A stretch of DNA of 23,167 bases from NCBI GenBank assembly GCA_048213135.1, contig PS015384.1, forward strand, positions 63,017 through 86,183. Reading direction: 5' to 3'. Within the stretch, counting starts at the first letter, position 1. Each line of letters starts with the position of its first letter. Positions 9,872 to 18,842 of this stretch are shown here, piece by piece. The position numbers and the translations under genes were made by a program. The DNA is from Reclinomonas americana ATCC 50394 (taxonomy: Eukaryota > Jakobida > Jakobea > Jakobida). A model generated the notes under the pieces. The model saw nothing but the letters and a program-made list of their open reading frames with translations. It did no database searches and was not told the origin of the DNA.

Positions 9872-10546
9872 TCATCGATTTCGTGCAACTCTGCATGAGC
9901 GCGCGATGAGACAAGTGGTGATTCGTTGTGAAGGAAGCACGGCGACGCTGCTCACCAGTGGCCGACGCCTGCAGCAGCTGCAACTCGGCATGTGCGCTGT
10001 CGTGTACACCAAGAAGCATAGGCATAAGAGAATACGCGAGGAAGCATCGACGTGCACGTCGACACGCAACATGGCGGCAAACTGTCGAGCTGCGCTGGAC
10101 ACTGAGCGGCGTTTGCGGCTCGGTTGCAGCTCTTCTTCCTCCTCCTCTTCCTCCTCGTCCTCGCCCTCGTCCTCTTCTTCTTGTTCGCCTCGCCTCCTCT
10201 TGCGCACACCGAAATGTGAACGCACCTCGTCCTCTTCGCCTTCCTCCTCATCGGCCTCACTCACATCCTCCTCCTTCTCACCAACACGCAACGTACGCGC
10301 CACCCGCATGCTCTGCATCGCATCGCGAACAAGCAGCGGCACAAACGCCGCCAACGCACCACGCACGTGCGCCAATCGCACACTCATTGCCGCGAGTTGC
10401 GTCTCCAACACGCGCAACGCCGACGCTGATAATGACAGAGGACGACTGGTGCGCAGCGACGCCACACCCAGTGAGGCACTGCGCAGCAGACGCGTGTACG
10501 CTGCGCCCGCTTGCACCAGCGCGTCCACACGAACGCACAAGCTCAC
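9872..10546 (-). CDS. Predicted acidic, probably nuclear protein; gene limits uncertain
   Basis: A minus-strand frame is open for about 225 codons. It starts with an Ala/Leu/Arg-rich, probably helical region (ALVQAGAAYTRLLRSA, RVLETQLAAMSVRLAHV). It then has a highly acidic stretch (DVSEADEEEGEEDE) and further Glu runs split by basic patches (VRKRRRGEQ, PSRKRRS) that look like nuclear localisation signals. The frame opens after a TAG rather than at an ATG, so an upstream exon is likely. A candidate starts at 10701 (MTREWVATLSRAHLAPP) and could join through a donor near 10638. The 3' part is also unsettled: possible introns near 10000 would shift the frame to the one ending close to the AATAAA at 9779. 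I do not recognise the family. The plus-strand reading of the same DNA is a Ser-run shadow of the Glu codons. Confidence 0.4.
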   Translation of the reverse strand: MSLCVRVDALVQAGAAYTRLLRSASLGVASLRTSRPLSLSASALRVLETQLAAMSVRLAHVRGALAAFVPLLVRDAMQSMRVARTLRVGEKEEDVSEADEEEGEEDEVRSHFGVRKRRRGEQEEEDEGEDEEEEEEEEELQPSRKRRSVSSAARQFAAMLRVDVHVDASSRILLCLCFLVYTTAHMPSCSCCRRRPLVSSVAVLPSQRITTCLIARSCRVARNR

Positions 10547-10711
10547 TATGTATCAATCATTGTGAGTGAGATGACAAGTGACAGGTCTCTTTCCCCGTTC
10601 CCTGCCAGACCGCTGCTGCTGGTGGCATCGACACTGTCGGCGCGGCCGGCGGGCGGTGCAAGGTGAGCGCGCGAAAGCGTGGCCACCCACTCTCGCGTCA
10701 TTTTTCAGTCG

Positions 10712-10783
10712 ATGTCGAGGGACAAATCGGAGCTGACCCCCGAAACTCCGTACATCACACTTACGTTTTACCGGAACGCGAAG
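10712..10783 (+). pseudogene. Orphan GST-like first exon, possible decayed duplicate or alternative exon
   Basis: After a good acceptor (TTTTTCAG) an ATG at 10712 opens MSRDKSELTPETPYITLTFYRNAK, ending at a GT donor. The TLTFYRNAK part has the length and pattern of the first beta strand of cytosolic GSTs and lines up with KIFYWGIK at the start of the GST gene 330 bp downstream. Its donor leaves phase 0, whereas the third exon of that gene needs phase 2, so direct splicing breaks the frame. It may be a decayed copy of a first exon, an alternative exon with an unseen partner, or chance. Confidence 0.3.
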
Positions 10784-11111
10784 GTTGGTCGCACTGCCTG
10801 CCTTGCCTGTCTGTCTATCTCTTGTCTCCCCGCTTCCCTCGCCATCTCGTTTTGTGTGTGTGTGTGTGTCTCTCTCTCTCTGTATGTGGGGTGGGTGGAT
10901 CATGAACGCATGTGCATGCAAAGATGCAAAGATGCGGCGACTTGTCGTCTCCCTTGTCTCCGCCTCTCTGCCTGCGTGTCTGTGTGTATCTCTTTCTTGT
11001 AAAGAAGAAAGGTCGTCTCTTCTTCTTCGTCGTCTATTCGTGTGCGCGTGCTTGCTCGCAATGTCCCGCATGTCGACTCACACGCGCTCTTCGCAGACTC
11101 TCCCCTCACCA

Positions 11112-12094
11112 ATGTCTGCTCACCCGAAGATCTTCTACTGGTAAGTGCGCTCTCTGTGTGTTGCCATGCATTGATGATTGCGTTGCTCACGTCCGTTTTT
11201 CTACACAAAACAGGGGCATCAAGGCGTTGCGTCACTTGTCTTGCTGACGTGTGCACTCTCTCCTCGCTCTCTCCTCACGCTTGCACATGCACAACAGTCG
11301 CGCTCAGCTCCCCATCCTCATCCTCGCCGCTGGCGGTATCGAGTACGAGTGGTGCGTGGAGATCTGCAGCTTTTGTTTTCTTTGTGTTCCGGCACGCATG
11401 CTCACTCACTGTCCATTCGTGTGCAGGGACCAGTCTGGTGGCAACTGGCCGGAGCTGAAGCCGCAGACGTTGCGTCTGCAGCTGCTGCAGCTGCTTGCTC
11501 TCTCATCCACCTGCATGTCTCACTCACTCTCCGTTTTCTGCGACAACAACAGTCACTTTGGACAGCTGCCGTACTTGGAGCACGGCAGCATCCGCGTGTC
11601 GCAGTCGATGGTTTGCGTGTGTGTGCCTCACTCGCATCCACGTCACCGTCGTGACTCATTCCCCATATGTGCGTGTGCAGGCCATTGCCCGCTACTGCGC
11701 TCGCCTGGCGGGCCTGGAGGGTGGCAGCGACTCTGACTTTGCGACGTCGGAGATGCTGATTGAGGAGCAGAACGACTTCTACAACAAGCTGGCCGGCGCC
11801 ATGTACGCGCCCGAGGCCACCAAGGCCGAGGCATGGGCCAAGTTCCTCGACGAGTGGGTCCCGGCTCAGCTGGCCAGCCTCGAGAAGATGCTGCCGGAGG
11901 GCCAAGACTGGTTCGGCTCGCGCCTGACCGCTGGCGACCTCGCCATCTTCAACGCCTTCAACCTGACCCTCGACATCAAGGGCGACATCCTCGACCACTC
12001 GCCCAAGCTCAAGGCTCACTACGAGCGCGTGCGCGCCCTGCCCCAGCTGCAGGCCTACTTCGACATGGGTGTGCAGCCGTACTTCCACAAGTAA
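11112..12094 (+). CDS. Glutathione S-transferase, sigma-like, with a 12-nt microexon
   Basis: Six exons by phase: 11112-11140, 11214-11225, 11298-11351, 11427-11468, 11553-11610 and 11681-12094, giving 202 residues, the usual cytosolic GST length. The N-terminal thioredoxin fold shows KIFYWGIKARAQLPILILAA, with a Tyr where sigma/alpha/mu/pi enzymes carry the catalytic Tyr. GQLPYLEHG follows, with the cis-Pro loop, and then the glutathione-binding Gln-Ser pair in VSQSMAIARYCARLAGL. The all-helical C-terminal domain is a single large exon and contains LTAGDLAIFNAFNL, the conserved N-capping box. The enzyme conjugates reduced glutathione to electrophiles, or isomerises substrates as prostaglandin D synthase does, in the cytosol. 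The sigma assignment rests on overall pattern and is less certain than GST itself. The last exon is very GC-rich at third positions, suggesting high expression. Confidence 0.88.
11214..11225 (+). other. 12-nt microexon of the GST gene
   Basis: Only GGGCATCAAGGC lies between an ACAG acceptor and a GTTGCG donor. It completes a Trp codon from exon 1 and supplies Gly-Ile-Lys plus two bases of Ala, precisely filling the GST first strand to helix junction. Without it the join from exon 1 to exon 3 would lose four residues but stay in frame. Confidence 0.65.
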
Positions 12095-12159
12095 GCCGAG
12101 AAGGAAAAGGGAGAGTGGCAGCGAGTGCTCTCTCGCCTCCACCATCTCGCGTCTTTGTG

Positions 12160-12165
12160 AATAAA
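12160..12165 (+). terminator. AATAAA polyadenylation signal of the GST gene
   Basis: AATAAA lies 66 bp after the GST stop codon and 83 bp before the next start codon (12248), followed by an A-rich stretch. Confidence 0.7.
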
Positions 12166-12247
12166 CGATGATGCAACAAAAACAAAAAACCCAAACAACG
12201 ACGGAACGTAGAAGGACAGCGAGAAATCAAAGCCGTTCGCCTCTTCC

Positions 12248-14891
12248 ATGAGCACAGGTGGTGCTGGTGCGTGCGCCGCCTTCTCTGTGCACAGTCGCCG
12301 TCACCCCGCTCGTGGTGCTGAACGTGAGTGAAAACACACAGGAGGCTTCAAGGGCTTTGGTGCCAGCGGTGGCTTCAAGCCACCTGGTGCCGCCGCAGCG
12401 GGGGGAGCACCGGCAGCAGGAGGTGCACCGGCAGCCACAGGCGGTTTGTCTCTCTGTGTGTGTACACACACACACACACACGCCTGGTGTGGTGCGCGCG
12501 CATTCGAAATTCATGTTGGTGTTGTCGCACACAGGGTTTGGTGCTGGAGGCTTCAAGCCTGCTGGCGCAGCGGGTGCTGGCGCAGCTGGTGCCACAGGTG
12601 GTGCTGCTGCTGCAGCGCCTGCAGGAGGAGCAGCAGCAGCAGCAACAGGAGGTGCTGCAGGTGGGGGATTCAAACCACCAGGTGCGTGATTGCAGTGGTC
12701 GTGTGTGTGTGCGTGTGTGTGCATGCAGGCGAGAGTGTGTTGTGTGTGCAGCGTGCGCGCGCGTTGTCAGGGCAGCTCTGAATGTGATTGTCATTCATTC
12801 ATTCGCATTCGTTCCCTTCGTGTCTTGTGTCTCTTCACAGGCGCCGCTGCCGCTGGCACTGGTGGCACTACTGGAGCTGCTGGTGTGCATTCTTTCGTAT
12901 CGCACGTGCGTGTGGGTGTCTCTCTGTCTCTCATGCACTGGGCACCGATAGGTGGAGGCTTTGGTGCTGGTCGTGGTTTTGCTGGCTTTGGCAAGCCGCC
13001 GGGCACGGCAGGTGCTGCCGCGGGAACAGGCGCTGCTGCCACTGGTGCGCCGGCTGCTGGTGCTGCTGGAGCGGCGGGTGGCGCAGCGGTGCGACACGAG
13101 TGATGCGAGTGAGTCGGATTGCAGTGCGTCTCACCAATCTCTGCAGGGCACAACGGCAGGAGCGGCGGCTGGCACAGCAGCAGCAGGAGGGGTGCGTCAC
13201 TCACTCTCTCACTCTCTCCTTCTTTCTCTCGTCCCTTTCGACTCTGACCCTGATCATTCCCGTGCAGGCACCAAAGATCGGCGCCGGCGTGGTTTGTTGA
13301 CAAGTGCACTGAGCTTCTCGATGTCACTCCCTCATGCCTTGCGTCGCGCACAGGCACCGGCGGCTCCACAAGTGCAGCTGCCCATGTACTTTGGCGAACC
13401 GTTGTACACGGCGGCGTGGCAGTCGGTCAACAACGACACGAAGTTGAAGGAGATCAAGAGCGCCGAGTTGATGTCGCTGTTCAAGCATCTCGGGTAAGTG
13501 GCCCGCTCCCAGACCGTGTGTGCACTCTTTCTCACGCGCACCGGCACACCACAGCAACCACATTGACACGCAAGAGCAGGCGCGGCATGCGTTGGATCGT
13601 GAGATTCAGGACTTTGAGGTGGAGCTGAGCGAGATGGTGGAGCTGCGCGACCGCGTGCAAAAGGCATGTACTTGTTGTTGTCTCTCTGCTGGCTGCTGCT
13701 GCTGTGGCATCTCACGCGCTGTGTCGCAGGATGCCAAGCTGCTGTCGCACGAAGTGAGCAAAGAGCAGTTCACCGTCGACGCGTTGCACAAGGCCACCAA
13801 GATGTGTCTGGACGAGACCGATCGTGCCGTGCTGCAGCTCGGCCTCGTCAAGGACAACCAACCCGTGTCGTTCCGCTCACCGTCACCGTTGCGTTCAAGG
13901 GGAAGGAAGGGAAGGGGAAGTGAGCGACTGCTGATCATGTTGTGTGTGGCGAACAGGTTCTTCAAGAATCTCGTCTCCGAGTTTGAGCAGCGCATGAGCT
14001 CGACGTGGCAGCAGATTGAAGAGGTGGGTGCGCAGCTGCAACCGACGTCGTCGATGGCTGGTGGCGCCCCGGAATCGAACGGTGGTTTCACACCGCAAAG
14101 TGCGTGGTTTTTTCGTGCGCACACGGTCTTGTCTGTCGGCTCACACCCTGTGTTGCAGTGCTGAAGGAGATGCTGCTGGAGTTGCACCGCGTGATGATTG
14201 ACCGCGCAGGCGAAGTCGATTTGCTGCACGAGGACGTGCAGAAGCTCAAGGTTATCCTCTGCTGCGCGCTGGTCGCACCTGTAGTGAGCGTCGCTGACGA
14301 TGTGATGATGTACAGGATCAATTCGTGGTGTTCCGACGCGCGCACTTTGGCAACCCGGGAGTGGTGTTTTACAAGGACAGGCCAGCACGGCGCAGTCAGC
14401 GGCGCGCGGAGAGTGCCCGCACCATGGAGGAGCAGATGATGATGTATGGCATGATGCAACAACAGCAGCAGCAAATGGGCATGCAACAAATGGGTATGCA
14501 GCAGCAGGGACAGGGGCAGGGCCAAATGGGTGCATACGGTCGCGGAACTGGCACATTTGGGTATGTGCAACCGTGTTTCTCCATTGTGCGCGTGAACACT
14601 CACCCACCCACCCACTCCCAATCTGTGTGCAGTCGCGGCACTGGCTTTGGTGCTGGCGGTGGTTTCGGTCAGGGCGCAGCAGCAGGTGGTGGCGGTTTNN
14701 NNNNNNNNNNNNNNNNNNCCGGCGGCTTTGGTCGTGGCTTTGGCGCGGCAGCTGGAACGGCGGGACGCGGCTTTGGTGCGTCTGGGGAGTGTCTTTTCCC
14801 CCCAGTTCCTTGATTCTTATGTGTGTGTTTGTATGCAGGTGCACCGGCGGCGCCACCAGCCGGTCAGCCACCACCAGGCTTCCGGGTGTGA
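12248..14891 (+). CDS. NUP58: FG nucleoporin Nup58/Nup45
   Basis: The start MSTGGAG (12248-12266) splices at 12342 into Gly-rich repeats with GF/FG motifs (GGFKGFGASGGFKPPG, GFGAGGFKPAG, GFGAGRGFAGFGKPPG). These disordered repeats fill the central pore channel. A structured region follows at about 13360-14400: LPMYFGEPLYTAAWQSV, then coiled-coil helices (ELMSLFKHLGNHIDTQEQ, LDREIQDFEVELSEMVELRD), RFFKNLVSEFEQRMSSTWQQ, and TPQ-MLKEMLLELHRVMIDR with LHEDVQKLKDQFVVFRRAHF. The last blocks match human NUP58 (YFRILVQQFE, HITPQDLSMAM, VKVLKEQYLGYRKMFLG). A Met/Gln-rich stretch and more GFG repeats form the C-terminus, ending GQPPPGFRV. It should form the Nup62-Nup54-Nup58 channel complex. A 20-N gap interrupts the C-terminal repeats. 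Exon limits in the repeat half are approximate because the low-complexity frame offers many alternatives. Confidence 0.85.
14699..14718. other. Assembly gap (20 N) in the NUP58 C-terminal repeats
   Basis: A 20-N run inside GGT/GGC-rich sequence encoding Gly and FG repeats. The same length recurs in the pyruvate kinase gene, so 20 is probably a placeholder size; the true number of repeats is unknown. Confidence 0.9.
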
Positions 14892-15095
14892 GTCGACGAC
14901 GCAAGACGGAGAGCAAAGAAGAGGAAGAAAGAAAGATTGAGAGAAATAGGCGAGAATGAATGTGACGGCGACGATGTCCATCATGCATATCTCCTTTGCG
15001 TCTTTGCCTTCATCTTCCTTATAGTTGTTGTTGGACAATCAATGAAGAAAAAGAGACTCAGAAAAAAAAGAAAGAAAAAAATGCAAAAATGTAAT
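14892..15095. other. NUP58 3' region and pol III termination tract
   Basis: Non-coding sequence between the NUP58 stop and the tRNA 3' end. It is A/G-rich at 15042-15090. On the minus strand the T runs at about 15060-15090, directly after the tRNA, would serve as the pol III terminator. No AATAAA is visible for NUP58. Confidence 0.5.
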
Positions 15096-15167
15096 GCCTT
15101 CGGCCGGGATCGAACCAGCGACCTTACGATCTTCAGTCGTACGCTCTCCCAATTGAGCTACGAAGGC
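15096..15167 (-). tRNA. tRNA-Phe (GAA)
   Basis: A 72-nt cloverleaf on the minus strand. The acceptor arms GCCTTCG and CGAAGGC pair fully. The D arm is GCTC/GAGC with loop AATTGGGA. The anticodon stem TACGA/TCGTA holds the loop CTGAAGA, so the anticodon is GAA for Phe. The variable loop is AGGTC and the T arm GCTGG-TTCGATC-CCGGC. Internal A and B boxes are intact, there is no intron, CCA is not encoded, and T runs follow the 3' end. It sits between two convergent protein genes. Confidence 0.96.
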
Positions 15168-15346
15168 ACCGTTGTGTAACTATGAAGAATCGACCAGACG
15201 TGCGCTGCCCCGCCACCGTGGTGAGCTCCGGCCACCGCGCTGCCGCCGCCGACACGCCGATGATGCAGCATTCACAGTGGACTAACAAGGGCACCAACAA
15301 GAGGTGCCAGTGGGGGCTTCTACGATGCCAAGTTTACTGCGTTCTC

Positions 15347-17627
15347 TCATCGAGCGACACTTGCAGCAGATCCAGCCGCCGCGCCGCTCAGCTCGGGTCG
15401 CCACAAGCGTGCGGTTCCATCAAAACTCGTGGTGACAAGGGTGGACGTGCCACGATCGAAGCGCATGTCGCGCTGTGAGCGACACGAAATGAGCAACTTG
15501 GACATCAGACTTTTTCTCTCTGCGTCTCTCTGCGCATCGCACGCACCACTTGCTTTGTGTGACCCTCGAGACGAGTCACCTGCTTTTGTGTCGCCGTGTC
15601 CCACACGTACACGTAGCTGCATCATGGCGCAGCGTGTGTCAGAGCACAGAGTACAGAAACTGACGGAAACTGCATGCAAACCTGTCGAGCGCTGTGGCGT
15701 ACACGCAGCGCGAGCCGGCGCTGAGTGCACACCGCGGCTGGCCGGTGACCTCGTGGTTGTGCACGCCGAAAAAGTTGCGCACCTGGTTGGGGCTGCCGGA
15801 CTCGAAGAGCACCAGTCGGCCCTTGTCTGTGGAGGCAATGAGCGAGAGAAAATCATGTGCGTATGCGATGACGACACGAACCAGTGTTGACCAGCAGCAT
15901 GCGGTCATCGTCGCTAAACTGCGTGTCCATGGCCGAGAAGCTCACGTGGTGATCACCGTTGGCGTTCATGTTCACATCCGAGGTCTGCAGCGTCTCCAGG
16001 TCCACGTAGTGCAGCAGATTGTCGTTGAGACAGGCCACCACCGCGCGCCGTCCGTCCTGCACGACACGCACGGGTGAGGGGTGTGAGGCAACAAACAAAT
16101 GCAGACCACAGAGAAGACGAACCGGGGAAAAGTCAAGAGACTCCACGTTGCTGGCAAATGGGTAGGTCTTGACCAGCGACGCAACGCCTGTGACGGGGTC
16201 GAACCTGCAGAGAAGGGGGAAAGGGAGAGGGGGGAGGGAGGGAGAAGGGGGAGGGTGAGTGGCTGCAGCAAGAGAAGAAGGGGTGCACGGGAAAGGCAGA
16301 AAGAAGGGACACAGCACGAGCAGCAGAGGAAGCAGCAAAGGAAAGGGGAAGTAGTACGAGACGAAGGAGAGGCAACACGGGAAGAGGGCGAAGCAGCAAG
16401 GGAAGAGGTGGAAGCAGCAGGGAAGGGGGACGGGGAGATGGAAAAACGTGGGAAGAGGAGGAAGAAACAGGAGGAAGAACGAAAACAGCGTGGGAGGAAG
16501 CAGCACGGGAAGAGCATTCCATGTGCTGCTCCCCTGTTTTCTCTTCAAACTTCTTTTGTTGTCGCGCTCCCTCGTCTTTTTCTTCTTTCTCCCCTTCGCC
16601 TCCCTCCCTTTTCCCTTATTCCCCCACGCAACTCGTACAACTTGCACGACTTGTCATACGAGGCCGTGCCAAACATGCGCCCATTCGGCGACCACCGCAC
16701 TCGCACCACGAAGCGCGAGTGATCCCTCCACCGCGTCAGCGACGCCTGTCGCTCCACATGCAGCAGCTGGTGCGAGAAGTCCATGGACGAGGCCAGCACA
16801 AACGATCTACACGACGTACAGTCAGCCACGGGGCGGGGAGGAGAGAGCCGCGGTCGCCCAACGCAACGGATACACGGGATTAATGTCCACCGAGACCACG
16901 CCAGCGGAGAAGAGCGCAGGGAAGGAGGCAATGTTCGCGCCAGTGACAGCATCGGTCACCTGCACCGACTTGTCCACACCACCCGTGGCAAGGTAGCTCA
17001 CGCCGTGCCCTGTTGCGGAGAACGCGCGCGCGGGTGAGAGGAGAAGCGACAAGGGCGGGTAGGGAGGGAGTCGTCCACACCATTGTCGGGGCAGTAGGCC
17101 ACCGACAGCGGGTTGGTGAGGTGCAACGCGGGGAACTCGCGCACGCATGTGTCTGCATGCACCGGAGGTTCGGTCGCACTCGGATCAGCAGCACGAGTCT
17201 GCGCGTGTGAGAAAACGGAGAGACGAAGAGCATAGACACTACGGGCATGCACACACACCAGTGCCAGGTCGAGCTCGCGGGCCACAGCACGCGTGTCGTC
17301 CAGCTCCCGCATCAGAGTGCTCTCATAGTGATCAGTCTGCTCACACACACGAAGAGTGTCACACAGACGCCTCTGCGCTCTCTCTCTCGAACACACAGCA
17401 CTCACGCACCAGTGCAGTCAGCAACTCACTGCCACGCGGCAATGCATCCTCCGTGTAGTCGACGCCTCTGTGTGTGTGTAAGAGACAAGTGTGTGAGATA
17501 CAAAAAGAGTGGACGAGGATGCCGCGTGTTGCGTGTACCCTTCCTCCTGAAACGTGCGCAGAGTACGCGAGTAGCCGTTCTCGGAGAGGTACTGCAGCAC
17601 GTACAGCTTGATGCGCTTGTCGTCCAT
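15347..17627 (-). CDS. LisH-domain WD40 repeat protein
   Basis: Start at 17627: the first exon (DDKRIKLYVLQYLSENGYS, RTLRTFQEEG) is a LisH dimerisation motif, followed by a likely CTLH-type helical region (DYTEDALPRGSELLTAL, YESTLMRELDDTRAVAREL). About seven WD-like blades follow: VSYLATGGVDKSVQV; SFVLASSMDFSHQLLHV; RVRWSPNGRMFGTASYDKSC; VESLDFSP with VVACLNDNLLHYVD; DDRMLLVNTDKGRLVLFES; CVYATALD with YVYVWDTATQK; and TRLEGHTKQV with TLVTTSFDGTARLW near the stop at 15347. All junctions I checked keep phase. LisH-WD40 proteins are scaffolds (Lis1, TBL1, SMU1, WDR26, muskelin types). I cannot assign this one to a subfamily, so the partner complex is unknown. The intron at 16205-16632 is unusually long and repetitive. 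Only 43 bp separate its start codon from the stop of the upstream gene. Confidence 0.75.
16205..16632 (-). repeat. Degenerate short tandem repeats in a 428-bp intron
   Basis: On the plus strand the intron is strongly purine-rich. Its core (about 16320-16515) repeats units like GAAGCAGCAAGGGAAGAG, with variants at about 16329, 16384, 16409 and 16497. In the transcript it is pyrimidine-rich, which might strengthen or blur 3' splice-site choice. It keeps a plus-strand frame open by chance. Confidence 0.6.
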
Positions 17628-17670
17628 CTCTCACTCACAAGGAAAATGAACTTCGTTGGTTTTGTTTTCA

Positions 17671-18842
17671 TTATGTGGGCGACGACGGTCCTTCCTCTGT
17701 ACCGCCGACACCACCACCACCACTACTACTACCGCTTCCCTCGCCTCCGATCATGTAGTCTGGAGGCAGTGGGAAGGAGGCGGAGGACGACTCGGCCACG
17801 GCCAACCAATCGGCATCCACGTCCGAATCATCGCTGTCGCCGTCGCCTCCATCGTCACCCGCCGCCACTGCTGCCTGGTTCCGCAGTTGCCATCGCTCCA
17901 TCACCAGCATGGTCTGCGCTCGTACACGAGTGCATGTGTCAGGAAACAACACACTGCAAAAAACAAAGATGACAATCGTGGAGATACAAGACCTTAAAGT
18001 ACTCGTACACACGCTCCGGCGCCATCTGTAACCTCGCCGCCAAGCGCAGCCGTCGTCGCTGCGAGGGTCGTCGTGGTTTGCGTCGGAAGGCGGCCTCCAG
18101 CAGCAACATCTGCACGCGCGCGCGAGAGAGAGATAGAGATTCGTCAAAAGACGGGGTCCACAAACGGCAATACAAGTGAGGCACAGAGAGGGACACGCAC
18201 TTGCACGTCTCGCCGCATGCGCGGTCGCCCTCGTGCCAGTCGTCGCTCCGCTCCACGTATTCTCGTCTGCATGCACAGGGAAGACAAGTGTGTCAGAAAA
18301 CGATACAAAAATGACAAGCGGAAAAATGCTGCAGCAGTGCATACCAGACGACGAAGAGGTTCTCTTGTCAACTGCCACCACGACAAACATGTGAGCACCC
18401 AGCCACGCACACACAGTGAGCGAGAGAGAGAGATGCGCGACCACACACCGTTTGTTGATCGCAGACAACTGAATCCTCCTGCATGGCCTCCACTGCCACT
18501 GCGCTCCCCTCCGCCTCTCTTCTCTCCACTGACTGTTGTTGTTGCTGCGCGTGCTTGCGACACACAGACTCCTCGCCCGCCTGTCCGCTGTGGCACCCAC
18601 AAACGCACGCCACCTTCTCACACACACATGAGATTCACAGCACAGGCAGTGTGAGAGAGAGACAAGTGTGTGCTGACCTCTGAGATGCGCATGGTGGCCA
18701 CTGCACTTTGCAGTGCATTCACCTCCTCCTTCTCCTCTCCCGACTCCGCCTCAACCGCACTCATCACATGTTGTTGTTGTTGTTGCTCCCAGTGCACCGC
18801 ACGTGGAGGTCGCATGGTCACTGCGCTGCCCTCTTGTTGCAT
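17671..18842 (-). CDS. Homeodomain-like putative DNA-binding protein with an atypical recognition helix
   Basis: Spliced exons, all in phase 0 after the second: a Gln/Glu-rich N-terminus (MQQEGSAVTMRPPRAVHWE, start 18842), a Cys-containing stretch (VACVCGCHSGQAGEESVC), Gln runs, short basic exons (LTREPLRRL; RLARGRPRMRRDVQ), then MLLLEAAFRRKPRRPSQRRR with LRLAARLQMAPERVYEYFK, and a last exon from MLVMERWQLRNQ into an acidic, Ser/Gly-rich tail. The LE--F, R-R-LA--L-M, ERVYEYF spacing fits homeodomain helices 1-3 (positions 16, 17, 20, 38, 40, 45, 49, with one extra residue in the loop). Position 51 after the splice is Thr, not the near-invariant Asn, and Trp48 is Tyr. It may be a divergent homeodomain, a basic helical domain of another kind, or a mis-spliced model. 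The start Met is the first plausible one; an upstream exon is possible. Confidence 0.45.

Noticed and set aside
9783-10565. Plus-strand frame of 260 codons with long Ser runs
   Set aside because: The Ser runs are the reverse reading of Glu codon tracts. The minus-strand frame has better composition, nuclear-type basic patches and a matching AATAAA signal.
11402-12145. Minus-strand 247-codon frame opposite the GST
   Set aside because: It is an antisense shadow of the GC-rich last GST exon; the plus strand matches the GST family throughout.
13606-14988. Minus-strand 460-codon frame opposite NUP58
   Set aside because: It is a shadow: its sequence is His/Ser/Cys-rich without family resemblance, while the plus strand encodes recognisable Nup58 helices with consistent splice phases.
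15182-15346. Plus-strand open frame beside the tRNA
   Set aside because: It overlaps the WD40 stop antisense, shows no conserved pattern and is most likely 3' non-coding sequence.
16099-16722. Plus-strand 207-codon Glu/Arg/Lys-rich frame
   Set aside because: It is produced by the purine-rich intron repeats of the minus-strand WD40 gene and runs across two of its exons antisense.
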